Assembly (NCBI GenBank): GCA_902705865.1
Contig: CACSIO010000045.1
Span: 327,595-391,594 of the forward strand
Reading direction: 5' to 3'
Source: BD1-7 clade bacterium
Lineage (GTDB): Bacteria > Pseudomonadota > Gammaproteobacteria > Pseudomonadales > DT-91
DNA length: 64,000 nt
This document shows, in pieces, positions 9,060 to 17,290 of the stretch. Numbering within the stretch: position 1 is the stretch's first letter; every line of letters starts with the position of its first letter. A program made the translations under genes and the position numbers. Below the pieces are notes generated by a model, which was not told where the DNA came from, did not search any database, and saw only the letters and a program-made list of their open reading frames with translations.

Positions 9060-9566
9060 TTATTGGCCTCTGCGTAGGTCGATAATGTGTTGTTGGTTTG
9101 GCATGAAGCCGTTGTTGACCCATTCGTTGACGTTGAAGCCTGGGCAGAATTTGGCTGGGTTGTGATCGTTGTGGCCGCTGATGCGTTGCAGATTGGGCAG
9201 GTAGTTTTTCAGCGTGACGTAGAGGTGGCTGAGGCTTTGCCATTGGGCACGGGTGAATTGATCGCGGCCGATCATGCAGATAGCAATGGCGTGTTGGTTC
9301 ATGCCGTTTTGTGGGCAGTGGGCGCCGGTTTCGACAAAGGGGCGGCCGGCGACAATGCGGCCGTCGATTTCGATCACGGCGTGGTAGCCGATGTGTTTGA
9401 GGTGCGGCTGGTGGTTGGGGGCGAGTTTTAATTGGCGTTTAAAGCCGAATTGCGGGCCGGCGTGCCAGCGGTCGATGTCTTCGGTGAGATCGGGCCGGCC
9501 GTTGGGGGTATCGCTGCAGTGGATGACTGCTTCGGTGATGTTGGTGAGTGTGCGTAGGGTGCCCAT
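9060..9566 (-). CDS. N-acetylmuramoyl-L-alanine amidase (endolysin)
   Basis: A 168-aa Amidase_2-type zinc amidase. Zinc ligands are seen in AVIHCSDTPNGRPDL and near the C-terminus in GHNDHNPAKFCPGFN; GYHAVIEIDGRI and NQHAIAICMIG complete the fold. I chose the ATG at 9566, preceded by ACGAGG, over an upstream ATG with no ribosome binding site. There is no signal peptide, so export should depend on the adjacent holin. It cleaves the amide bond between MurNAc and the stem peptide. Confidence 0.9.
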   Translation of the reverse strand: MGTLRTLTNITEAVIHCSDTPNGRPDLTEDIDRWHAGPQFGFKRQLKLAPNHQPHLKHIGYHAVIEIDGRIVAGRPFVETGAHCPQNGMNQHAIAICMIGRDQFTRAQWQSLSHLYVTLKNYLPNLQRISGHNDHNPAKFCPGFNVNEWVNNGFMPNQQHIIDLRRGQ

Positions 9567-9683
9567 CTGTTTGCCTCGTTTGGCGTGATAAACCATGCGG
9601 CCAGTTTGGCAGGGTGGTTCTAACAGATGGATTAAAGGGGTTTAGTTATGGAGTGGTTGGGTGTAAGTCGTTTATATATTCAG

Positions 9684-10343
9684 TTAGGGAAACTGAATAT
9701 TACAGTCTGAAAGCCCGAGAATATTGGCATTTTCGACGGCTGATACTGAGATATCTCGTACGATGACAACCATGGGGTGAGGCGCGATATTGTAGCCCTC
9801 GATCTGTGTGCAAAGATATTCTGCGAACCCTTTGCGATCGCTGCCGTCGTCGTTGGCTTGCGCTGCAAGGATGCGTGAGCCGGTGCCGTTGTGGTACCAG
9901 ATGGCCTTTTCTATTGCTGATTCGCGTTCGACTGTGTTAATGGCGTTACTAAGCGTGCTTTGATATTCGTCATCGGCGGTGAAATCATTGTTGATTACGA
10001 GGGTTTGTTCTTCGGGTTTATAACTGCAGCTTGCGTGGTAGAAGGTGGCGTTGGGTAGCTGGATTACTTCTGCTGCGATGGTTAGCTTCCACGGGGTTTG
10101 GGTTTTATCGAGCTTGGTGCGTGCGGGGACGAAGGTCAATTGGCTGTTTGCTGGTAGGGCTTTGGTTAGGGTGGTTTGCCATTGGGGTTGGCATAATTCG
10201 TAGAGGTGTTGGCGTTCAGTAGACTCTGCCTCTGTTGACTCTTGTTGGTTTGCTATTGATGGGTTCTGAGTTGGTGATTGATTTTCTGATGTGCATGCGG
10301 CCAAGGCGATGCTAAGGGTAATTGTCGCGGTGTATTTGATCAT
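9684..10343 (-). CDS. Putative lipoprotein, unknown function
   Basis: A 219-aa protein with a lipoprotein signal: MIKYTATITLSIALAAC, lipobox ALAAC with Cys17. A Ser/Thr/Glu/Asn-rich linker follows, then a compact domain containing Cys at CQPQWQTT, CSYKPEEQ and YLCTQIEGY and a final SDCNIQF. I do not recognise the domain. It lies upstream of the lysis genes on the same strand and converges on nothing; phage lipoproteins here could be lysogenic-conversion or superinfection-exclusion factors, which is inference only. Confidence 0.7.
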   Translation of the reverse strand: MIKYTATITLSIALAACTSENQSPTQNPSIANQQESTEAESTERQHLYELCQPQWQTTLTKALPANSQLTFVPARTKLDKTQTPWKLTIAAEVIQLPNATFYHASCSYKPEEQTLVINNDFTADDEYQSTLSNAINTVERESAIEKAIWYHNGTGSRILAAQANDDGSDRKGFAEYLCTQIEGYNIAPHPMVVIVRDISVSAVENANILGLSDCNIQFP

Positions 10344-10468
10344 TCCTTTGCTCCAAATTCTAACGCTTTATGTAGTGTTAAAACCATGCGGTCATTGCTT
10401 GGTTGAGCTGATACTATATCCGGAATTGGTGTTTGATTCTTGTTTTGATTGTTAATGGATGATTGGGA

Positions 10469-12499
10469 ATGACAGAGCCGTTGTTTGATGGGATTTGGTC
10501 GAGAAAGTTGAGACAAGAGCACTATTTTGCTGTTGATGGTAGAGGGTCGTTAGACGCTATATCTGTAAAACGTCTAAATCTATTTGTTGGCGGTAACAAT
10601 TCGGGGAAAAGCCAATTCCTTAGACTTTTGTTTACAAGTTTTGAAGAGGACCTCGATGTTCAGATGGATTCGGCTTCACTTAATTTTAATTCGTTGTATT
10701 CAGATTGTTTTGAATCTATAGCCGAAAGATTATCTATTCCCATCGAACAAATAGTTCAGGAGTTGCAGATCGATCTACTTTACAGTGGAAAGCTTGCTCC
10801 CGCATCAACTATCTTGGCAGAAATAGAGGGTTTTGCGGATCTGCTGCGAAGAGCCGGAAATCCCAAAATGAGCTTTCCAGGTGAAGCTCACTTTCAAAAA
10901 ATAGTAACGCTGATTAAACGTTTCTATGACGAAAGAGGGAGTAAGCCGCTTGATGGATTTAATGCTATATGGCCATCAATTCTACATCCTAATGATTTTT
11001 ACTATATTCCTGTTTTGCGCGGGATGCGTCCGCTTCTTAAAGATCAAAAAGGAGGCTATGTGATCGCAGAGAATTCGCATGATTGTGATGGTGATTGCTA
11101 CGAGCATCGGACAGCTTATGATTACTTTCAAGGTATACCGCGTAATGGCAAAGGGAAACAAAGGCACGTGGTTTCTGGCTTGCATCTTTATAGAATGCTA
11201 ACACGGAAACTATTGGGTAAGCCTGAGGGGCGTAGACTGGTTGCTGAATATGAACGACTACTTGGAAATGAGTTTTTTGAAGGGCAAGTCATTAGCCTCA
11301 TTCCAGAATATGGTAATGATACTGTATCTATAAAGATCGGTGATGAGGAGCAGTTCCCTATCTACAAAGTCGGTGATGGACTACAACAAGCCTTAATTAT
11401 AACTTCACAGGCGTTTTTTTCTGAAACACCGACGCTTTTTTTTGTTGAAGAGCCGGAGGTTCATCTCCACCCCGGTTTTCAGAAAAAACTATGTAACTTT
11501 CTTCTGGAGCACACGCCACACCAGTATTTTATGTCTACTCATTCGAACCATGTATTGGACTTAGCGGATTCTCGTGATGATGTGATGATCTATCGTGTGC
11601 AAAAAGAGGCTACTACTGATATTACGAAGTTTATAGTGAAGGGGGCTAATGGAGATTCTGATGTCCTTAGAGAACTTGGGGTCATGCCTTCGTCTGTTTT
11701 TTTGTCAAATTCAACGATTTGGATAGAAGGTATAACGGACCGCTTATACTTAAGAGCTTTTCTTGAGTTATTCAAGAGTTGCTTGCCTGAAGGTAGTGAA
11801 GAGTTGCAGATGCTCAATGGTTTATTGGAGAACTACCACTATTCATTTGTTGAGTACCAAGGTTCCAATCTTGGTCATTGGTCTTTTTTGGATGAGGAGG
11901 ATGAGATTGAACCGCGAATGCTGGCGATAAAGTCGTGTCCGTCGCCGTTGGTAATCGCCGATGGTGATATTAAGGATAAGGGCGATAGACATGAAATGCT
12001 TACTCATGAATTAGATAATGCCCTAATTACGCTTGATGCTAAAGAGATTGAAAATTTATTGCCATGGGGCCTATTGCAAGACGTTGCTGGGGAAACTATT
12101 TCCGATGCAAAGGGACGTTTCTCGTCTTTGGTTGAGACTGATCATGCGAATGACACTGATGAGTTTAAGCAAGTCGTTAAGGAGTATAAAGATACTGTGA
12201 TAGATTCTCTTGAAAACCATAGCGATATGTCGGCGGAAATAAATTCGAGCTCTCTTGGGATAGGCCATCATTTAGATAATGCTTTAGGGTTAGACGATGA
12301 TAAACTTTTCTTTGCTGATCCTAGTGGCACTATTTACGGAAAGGTTAAGTTTTGTCGTAAAGCTGTTTCAAGACTCAACTCAGAGACCGAAGAATATGAA
12401 TTGACGGAACCTGCCAAAGATCTTTGCCGTGCGATCTATAAGCATATTTTAGAGTCTAACGGTATGAATGCCGACTTAGAATGCTTAAATCGTGATTGA
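10469..12499 (+). CDS. OLD-like ATPase: AAA/ABC ATPase with C-terminal TOPRIM-like domain
   Basis: A 676-aa protein. Walker A is GGNNSGKS (about residues 41-48); the Walker B/D-loop region FFVEEPEVHLHPG (about 325-337) and FMSTHSNHVLDL are typical of OLD/RecF-type ATPases. The C-terminal part shows TOPRIM-like acidic motifs: EGITDRLYL (near 420) and IADGDIKDKGD (near 495). OLD proteins are nucleases that interfere with phage or recombination functions. It is the only + strand gene inside the prophage body and is AT-rich relative to the structural genes, so it is cargo. A TTG six bases upstream is an alternative start; I prefer the ATG. Confidence 0.82.
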   Translation: MTEPLFDGIWSRKLRQEHYFAVDGRGSLDAISVKRLNLFVGGNNSGKSQFLRLLFTSFEEDLDVQMDSASLNFNSLYSDCFESIAERLSIPIEQIVQELQIDLLYSGKLAPASTILAEIEGFADLLRRAGNPKMSFPGEAHFQKIVTLIKRFYDERGSKPLDGFNAIWPSILHPNDFYYIPVLRGMRPLLKDQKGGYVIAENSHDCDGDCYEHRTAYDYFQGIPRNGKGKQRHVVSGLHLYRMLTRKLLGKPEGRRLVAEYERLLGNEFFEGQVISLIPEYGNDTVSIKIGDEEQFPIYKVGDGLQQALIITSQAFFSETPTLFFVEEPEVHLHPGFQKKLCNFLLEHTPHQYFMSTHSNHVLDLADSRDDVMIYRVQKEATTDITKFIVKGANGDSDVLRELGVMPSSVFLSNSTIWIEGITDRLYLRAFLELFKSCLPEGSEELQMLNGLLENYHYSFVEYQGSNLGHWSFLDEEDEIEPRMLAIKSCPSPLVIADGDIKDKGDRHEMLTHELDNALITLDAKEIENLLPWGLLQDVAGETISDAKGRFSSLVETDHANDTDEFKQVVKEYKDTVIDSLENHSDMSAEINSSSLGIGHHLDNALGLDDDKLFFADPSGTIYGKVKFCRKAVSRLNSETEEYELTEPAKDLCRAIYKHILESNGMNADLECLNRD

Positions 12500-12757
12500 T
12501 AAGAAGCAAATTTTCGTATCGACTACTTTTGCCCATCGGAAAGTCAGGATCTGTCGTGTTGTTTCTCCGATGGCATGAATGTGAACAAAGAATGGCCACT
12601 CTTTGTCATAAATGTACGGGCATATTCATGGGTCTAATAAAATGGAGAGTAATATCGAATATTTGATTGAAGGATGGTGAAGGGGTGCTGGGTTGGATGC
12701 AAAGCTCTATACCTAGAATAAGTTTAGAGATTTGAATGGAAGTTCTATTGAGTCGTT
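12500..12757. other. Intergenic stretch between convergent cargo genes
   Basis: This stretch separates the 3' ends of the OLD-like ATPase (+) and the ImmA/IrrE-like gene (-). No ORF with a ribosome binding site and no clear stem with a T-run was seen. It is AT-rich and probably holds the transcript ends of both genes. Confidence 0.4.
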
Positions 12758-13483
12758 TTAAATGATAGTGGCGCCTTTCCTTTGAGCTCTTTCGACTATA
12801 ACACTCAGTCTTTCACATTGTTGTTCTACCTTAGATCCATAATACTCGATAAAATCTTCGTTGCGGGACAATCTGAATTCAATAATTCTTAAAGGAACTT
12901 TAAATTGCTCTGCTAGCCTGCCAGTGATTTCTGAAGGGTTCGATGAATAGATTTTTAGCATATTCTCAGTAATCAGCTCTTTCGGTATAAGAAGCTCAAT
13001 AGCGCCATAATATGCTGCTTCTTCGACCTGTCGTGACAGAACATCGTTTTTGATCGGAGTGGTATCGTGAAGTAGGTCCGAGATCAACTGCGTTACTTGG
13101 TCTGGTGTAACGGTCGCTGATTTAGGGATGTGTTCAAGCAAAAGAGTATGGACTAGTTCTTTCGCAACATAGAATCTTCTATGGCAAAAGTTCAAGTTTT
13201 CCTTATCAACAAAAATTACAGCCGTTGCTTGGTAGTGAAAAAGGAAAGACTGAATGTGACAATTTTCGCCTAATGAGAATTCTTCAACTTCAACAGGTTT
13301 GTCTAGAATGATGTTAGCCCTGTTTATAAGGCCTTGAGAAACGGTTTGATTCGGTAGCCAAGAACCTCTGTTCTTTTCCGTTAATTTTATAGGTGGGGCC
13401 AGAGGGCTATGTTGAGTTTGGTAATCTTGCTGGACTGCACGAGAAACCTTAACTGCTGCTTTAATTACATCCTTGAAATCCAC
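12758..13483 (-). CDS. ImmA/IrrE-like protein with degenerate zinc-protease motif
   Basis: A 241-aa protein. The segment RRFYVAKELVHTLL (about residues 102-115) is placed like the HExxH helix of ImmA/IrrE peptidases, and VEEAAYYGAIELLIPKELI like the second conserved helix (E..AN.FA..LLMP). Here HExxH reads KELVH, so the first zinc-binding His is replaced by Lys. Family members cleave phage repressors or act as antitoxin or regulator partners; loss of the His suggests a non-catalytic regulator or sensor. It is preceded by a 61-aa gene five bases upstream, forming a two-gene unit in the cargo region. Confidence 0.62.
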   Translation of the reverse strand: MDFKDVIKAAVKVSRAVQQDYQTQHSPLAPPIKLTEKNRGSWLPNQTVSQGLINRANIILDKPVEVEEFSLGENCHIQSFLFHYQATAVIFVDKENLNFCHRRFYVAKELVHTLLLEHIPKSATVTPDQVTQLISDLLHDTTPIKNDVLSRQVEEAAYYGAIELLIPKELITENMLKIYSSNPSEITGRLAEQFKVPLRIIEFRLSRNEDFIEYYGSKVEQQCERLSVIVERAQRKGATII

Positions 13484-13488
13484 AGTGT

Positions 13489-13674
13489 TTAGTAATCCTG
13501 AAATGAAGTCGTTTCTTTTCTTTGATATTGCGCGAAAGCTTCATTCACGATTTGGGCAGACTTTTCTACAGACGCTTCTGCGTCTACAGCTCCCGACATA
13601 CAAAACTTAACGTCTAACAACCCTTGCTTTTGCTCTTTAATTAAGAGCTCTTTGAGCTTTTGAGTTTCTGTCAT
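13489..13674 (-). CDS. Small protein upstream of ImmA/IrrE-like gene
   Basis: A 61-aa protein of unknown family: an N-terminal Lys/Glu helix (TETQKLKELLIKEQKQGLL), then DVKFCMSGAVDAEASVE and a C-terminal helix. The start at 13674 has a good AAGGGAAG site; a Met seven codons upstream has none. Tight coupling with the ImmA/IrrE-like gene suggests a regulatory or toxin-antitoxin-like pair, but there is no direct motif for that. Confidence 0.5.
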   Translation of the reverse strand: MTETQKLKELLIKEQKQGLLDVKFCMSGAVDAEASVEKSAQIVNEAFAQYQRKETTSFQDY

Positions 13675-13943
13675 GACTTCCCTTGAAATATGCATGTTTG
13701 ATCTGTTGATGAGTAATCACATAAATACTTAGTCGGTCCGCATGGTACAGCACGATGCATCAGCCAACAAGAAAGTTAGCTGTTTTTTGACCAATTACAT
13801 CTGTTATGAACGTTATTGCAAGCAATCCTTCTAAAAATAAGGGTTTTACTCAACGTTGATTCTGCATTTATCGTACTGAATTTGATTCAGGATAACAGTG
13901 GAATCAAGTTATTTCCAACTGTGAGGCACTATAATGTTTGGCT
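13675..13943. other. AT-rich gap between Mor-type activator gene and cargo pair
   Basis: 269 bases with no supported ORF. Being downstream of the Mor-type gene and upstream of the small-protein/ImmA pair on the minus strand, it is the likely promoter region for that pair. It contains several AT-rich stretches but no motif I can assign. Confidence 0.35.
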
Positions 13944-14360
13944 TTATATAAATAGATCATTTTGAAGTCGGTTTTTATTAGCTCGACGTTGCTCTCTTAT
14001 TATACCGTAAACCCTTACCTCTGTTAGATCGTATTTTCTAGCGAGCTCTTTGGTGTTTGAACCATCAAAATCTTGCCATATCTGAATATCTCTGACGATC
14101 TGCTCAAGGTGCTTCGCTTTGGGTAGATAGAATTGCATACCGCCAAAGTGCTCAGCCACTGCGAGGGCTAGTTGTAGGCCTTGCCTTTTTGCTGCTTTTT
14201 CTTCCTCTCCGTGTTTGAGCCGTGATGCGGCTAACACGTCAATCAATTCAGACAATGCCTGTGGCCAACCCTTGCGTTGTTCGAGGTCGATGTCGTCGAG
14301 GTGTTGGTAGATATCGTCGCTGTTGATGTCGGTGAACATGTCGTGGTTGTCGTTGTTCAT
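13944..14360 (-). CDS. Mor-family transcription activator
   Basis: A 138-aa protein of the Mor/C family. The dimerisation region contains WPQALSELIDVLAASRLKHG, followed by AEHFGGMQFYLPKA, a Mor signature, and a C-terminal HTH (NTKELARKYDLTEVRVYGII). In Mu, Mor activates the middle promoter that drives C, and C activates late genes. Only this one Mor/C-family gene is visible here, so it may activate late genes directly (inference). It lies immediately after gemA. Confidence 0.9.
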   Translation of the reverse strand: MNNDNHDMFTDINSDDIYQHLDDIDLEQRKGWPQALSELIDVLAASRLKHGEEEKAAKRQGLQLALAVAEHFGGMQFYLPKAKHLEQIVRDIQIWQDFDGSNTKELARKYDLTEVRVYGIIREQRRANKNRLQNDLFI

Positions 14361-14364
14361 GGCG

Positions 14365-14859
14365 TTATTCCTTTCCCTTTTTTGCGGCGTTAGCTTGTAA
14401 ACGCTTTTGCCATTGCTTGAGGCTTTCGAGGATTCGGTTGGTCATGTGTGGGTCGCGTTGTAGCCATTCGAGACTGTCGACGCCGAGGCCGCCATTGAGG
14501 CGGCTGGTTTGGCGTTTGACCCAGGCGAGCAGGGCGGCTTCGCTGGCGTCGGTGATGTTGTTTTGTTGACCGAGGGTGATCCAGAGGGCGCGGATTTTGT
14601 CGATTTGTTGGCCGCGGCTTGGGGGCGATTTCTCGCCCCGGCGTTGGGTGTTGGTGGGTTTGGGTTTGAAGCCTTTGGCTTTCATGGCTTCGTAGACTTG
14701 GTAGAGTTCGCCAAATTGCATGTTGCGGCAGCTGGTTTTGCCGACGGTGTTTTTGAGCAGCGCGCGGTAGGTGTCGTCGTCGAGCGCGAGTTGGCTTTTG
14801 GCGATGTGGATTTTGGTGATGAGTTGGTGGCGTTTGCTGTGGTTTTTGGTGGTGGTCAT
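14365..14859 (-). CDS. gemA: GemA-like regulatory protein (DUF1018, Mu gp16)
   Basis: A 164-aa DUF1018 protein: QLALDDDTYRALLKNTVGKTSC, MQFGELYQVYEAMKAKGFKP, and a C-terminal half with IRALWITLGQQ and WLQRDPHMTNRILESLKQW. Mu GemA modulates host gene expression and DNA supercoiling. It is located just before the Mor gene, as in Mu, and overlaps the end of the preceding early gene by four bases. Confidence 0.85.
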   Translation of the reverse strand: MTTTKNHSKRHQLITKIHIAKSQLALDDDTYRALLKNTVGKTSCRNMQFGELYQVYEAMKAKGFKPKPTNTQRRGEKSPPSRGQQIDKIRALWITLGQQNNITDASEAALLAWVKRQTSRLNGGLGVDSLEWLQRDPHMTNRILESLKQWQKRLQANAAKKGKE

Positions 14860-15305
14860 GCGGCTGCGCCTTTGTTGGGTTGTTCTTGGGTGCCTATTTT
14901 TTTTATGCTGAGGCCTTCGAGCTTTTTGTATTGGCGGATGAGTACGCTGGCTTTGTCGAACCAGGGTTTGTAGTAGGTGGCTGTTTTTTCGAGGTTGGGA
15001 AACAGTTGCTTGGTTCGGCGTTTGCCAAATTGCTTTCGAATCTGTTCGCGTTTCTTTGGGCCGTATAGGCTGACTTTTGCTGGCTTCCAGACTTTGATGG
15101 CGATGGGGTTGTAGGCGTCGCTTTTTTCGTTGGCGTAGCCTGCGTTGATGATGCCGTTGATATAGATGGCTAAGCCGAGCCGGTTTTCGGCGATGCCTTG
15201 TTTAGTGATGAGTATTTCGTGCCCGTCGAGTTGAAACTCGACGCGGCAGTGGAGGTGTTGTAGTTCGGCTTGGATGGCTTGCCATTGTTCGGGGGTGATG
15301 GTCAT
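14856..15305 (-). CDS. Hypothetical early phage protein
   Basis: A 149-aa protein, start chosen at 15305, adjoining the end of the DUF3164 gene. It starts TITPEQWQAIQAELQHLHC and has a beta-rich N-terminal half (FQLDGHEILITKQ, GLAIYINGIINAGY) and a basic C-terminal part (GPKKREQIRKQFGKRRTKQLF). I do not recognise the family; a nucleic-acid-binding role is plausible from the basic patch. The longer open frame upstream is Arg/His-rich frame noise. Confidence 0.62.
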   Translation of the reverse strand: MTITPEQWQAIQAELQHLHCRVEFQLDGHEILITKQGIAENRLGLAIYINGIINAGYANEKSDAYNPIAIKVWKPAKVSLYGPKKREQIRKQFGKRRTKQLFPNLEKTATYYKPWFDKASVLIRQYKKLEGLSIKKIGTQEQPNKGAAA

Positions 15306-15307
15306 GG

Positions 15308-15940
15308 TTATTCCTCCACGAGTACGGATGCGAGGTCTAGGGGAATCATGCGGTAGTTGTCGCTGGTGCCGATGCGTTCGTACACGCGTATATAGGTGGC
15401 GGTGTTTGCGATGAAGATGGATTCTTTGAGGGCTTCCATGGCGTTTGACCATTCTTGGTCGTCTATCTCTAGGGTGAGTAGGTCGAGAATGGCGGCGGTT
15501 TTGAGTTCGCCGTTGCGGTTGGTTTTGAAGGCGCGATCGACGAGGGCGTGGATGTGTGCGTTGGCGTTGGCTGTCCAGCGGTTGATGCAGGCGAGGATGA
15601 GTGTTTTGGCGGCTTCGAGTTCTTCGCTGAAGGCGAGCCGGTTGGCGACGGTGCGTTGTATTTTGTGTTTGCCGTCGTAGCTGGCGAGGCTGAGGTTGCC
15701 TTTTTTGCCGCCGATTTGTGCGCCGAATCGGTCGGCGGCGATTTCGACGAGGTCGTCGATGTCGTTGAAGGCTTTGGCTTTGAAGTTTTTGAGGGCGGCG
15801 TTGATGAGTGTTGCGTCTTGCACGAGTTCGTTGACGATTTGGTCGCGCAGTTTGTCTTGTTCGCTTACGTTGTTGATGGGTACGAGGTGGCCGAGTGCGT
15901 TTTGCATGTAGCCTTCTGGGATGTGGTGTTGTGCGGTCAT
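15308..15940 (-). CDS. DUF3164 family Mu-like phage protein
   Basis: A 210-aa DUF3164 protein: GYMQNALGHLVPINNV at the N-terminus, then LSLASYDGKHKIQRTVANRL and LVDRAFKTNRNGELKTAAILDLL, which are diagnostic for this family of early Mu-like phage genes. The function is unknown; its position between B and gemA suggests a role in replication by transposition or host takeover. Confidence 0.86.
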   Translation of the reverse strand: MTAQHHIPEGYMQNALGHLVPINNVSEQDKLRDQIVNELVQDATLINAALKNFKAKAFNDIDDLVEIAADRFGAQIGGKKGNLSLASYDGKHKIQRTVANRLAFSEELEAAKTLILACINRWTANANAHIHALVDRAFKTNRNGELKTAAILDLLTLEIDDQEWSNAMEALKESIFIANTATYIRVYERIGTSDNYRMIPLDLASVLVEE

Positions 15941-15941
15941 T

Positions 15942-16238
15942 TTATTGGTTCCTGTTTTTGGTGTTTGCTGAGTTGGGCTTGTTCCATTCGATGACGCAGC
16001 CGGCTTCTATGGCGCGCCATAGGCGTTGGTGTTGTGGGCGCCGGGTGTATGTTTGCGTTTTGAGATCTTCGCAGGCTTCGCTGTATTCGACGCGGATTAC
16101 GGGGCGGTTGTCGTTGATTTGCACATTGCAGATGGTGATGCCTTTTTGAATCAGTTTGAGCATGACGTCTTGCGTTAGTTGGGTTGCTACCGCTATTCGG
16201 TAGTTTCGTTCGTTGATGTTTTGGGTGGTGGCTTCCAT
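15942..16238 (-). CDS. Small early phage protein, unknown
   Basis: A 98-aa protein starting at the ATG at 16238, with AAGGAC upstream; an earlier in-frame Met overlaps the HTH gene. Visible segments are INERNYRIAVATQLTQDVMLKL, GITICNVQINDNRPVIRVEYS and a C-terminal basic RRPQHQRLWRAIEAGCVIEW. No family is recognised. Confidence 0.55.
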   Translation of the reverse strand: MEATTQNINERNYRIAVATQLTQDVMLKLIQKGITICNVQINDNRPVIRVEYSEACEDLKTQTYTRRPQHQRLWRAIEAGCVIEWNKPNSANTKNRNQ

Positions 16239-16242
16239 GGGG

Positions 16243-16599
16243 TTAGTCCTTGTTCTTTTGGCTGTGGGGGCATTTTCCGTTGCAGGCACGAAAGAGTTGC
16301 ACGCGCATTGGGTTTACGTGGTTGAGGGTTTGTTTTTGGTATTGCAGGCATTTGTTGGTTTCGAGTTCGCCGAGTATGGGGCAGCCGACGGTGTGGCCGA
16401 GGTAGGCGCCGCGTACGCGGGTTTCTAGCTTGGCCATGTCGCCGGGGTATTTGTTGTTGATGGCTTGGCTTATCTGGGTTTTGGATATGCCGAGGGTTTC
16501 TGCGACTTTGCGTTGGCCGTGTTCTTTGCATTTGTCTGCGAGTACGTTGAGCCAGCGTGGTGTTGTGGTGTCGACGGTGATGTTGTTTTGGTTATGCAT
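16243..16599 (-). CDS. HTH DNA-binding protein with Cys cluster
   Basis: A 118-aa protein with an HTH of the Cro/C1 type (RKVAETLGISKTQISQAINNKY, about residues 29-50) and a C-terminal region with Cys in VGCPILGEL, NKCLQYQ and FRACNGKCPHSQK, which could bind a metal. It resembles small early regulators of Mu-like phages. It overlaps the preceding early gene by eight bases. Confidence 0.7.
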   Translation of the reverse strand: MHNQNNITVDTTTPRWLNVLADKCKEHGQRKVAETLGISKTQISQAINNKYPGDMAKLETRVRGAYLGHTVGCPILGELETNKCLQYQKQTLNHVNPMRVQLFRACNGKCPHSQKNKD

Positions 16600-17290
16600 C
16601 GCAGAGTTCCTCTTGTTGGGTGTGTTGTGGTGTTGGGCTCCAAATCACTTGCTGTAGATTGGGGTCGTAGACTTGTGTGGTGCTTTGGATTTGTGGCGAT
16701 TGTGGGCCGGTGTTTTTGCTGGGTAGTAGGCGGTAGCGTGCGAGGCTTCTTTTACGGCTGTCGCCGCGGGTTGTTCCTGATTTGGTGCGATGCAGGTATC
16801 CGGCTTTGTGGAGGTATTTGATATAGGCTTTGGCATTTGCATCACTGACTGTTGTTTGTTCGTTGCTGGATGCGAGCGCGAGTTCTCGATAGTCGAATTC
16901 TGAAATTACTTTCATGGTGCGCCACATGTTTTCGCGGCATTTTCCTTTTTTACTGGGTGTTCCTTTTTGTGTGAGGCGTGGTGCTTCTGTGCCTGTATTT
17001 TTTATTAGGGTGTAGCGGAGGTGTTTGCAGTTTCCGTTGCTTGGGCTTGTGGTTTCTGTTGTTAGGTAGCCTCCAAGGTTTAGGCGGCGGATGTATCCTT
17101 TTACTGTTGTGTCGTTGATGTTTCTCAACTTGTGCTTGGATAACCAGAGGGTTAGTTCTGCGCGTGTGAATGTTTTTAGCGTGCGTATGCCTTCCCAGAT
17201 GGCGTCTTGGCCGGCTTGTTGGCTTCCTGGGATATGTGCGGCATTTCGACCTTGTTGGTTGCCTGGTTTTCTTTTCATTCGCTTGGGCAT
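16592..17290 (-). CDS. Hypothetical early phage protein with two winged-helix-like repeats
   Basis: A 232-aa protein beginning at the ATG at 17290, overlapping the end of gene B by one base. Two similar segments occur, FTRAELTLWLSKHKL..TVKGYIRRLNLGGYL and FDYRELALASSNEQ..NAKAYIKYLHKAGYL, each followed by basic residues and an RYTLI/RYRLL strand, like tandem winged helices. This suggests a DNA-binding role. The in-frame extension upstream is antisense noise of gene B. Confidence 0.65.
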   Translation of the reverse strand: MPKRMKRKPGNQQGRNAAHIPGSQQAGQDAIWEGIRTLKTFTRAELTLWLSKHKLRNINDTTVKGYIRRLNLGGYLTTETTSPSNGNCKHLRYTLIKNTGTEAPRLTQKGTPSKKGKCRENMWRTMKVISEFDYRELALASSNEQTTVSDANAKAYIKYLHKAGYLHRTKSGTTRGDSRKRSLARYRLLPSKNTGPQSPQIQSTTQVYDPNLQQVIWSPTPQHTQQEELCDA

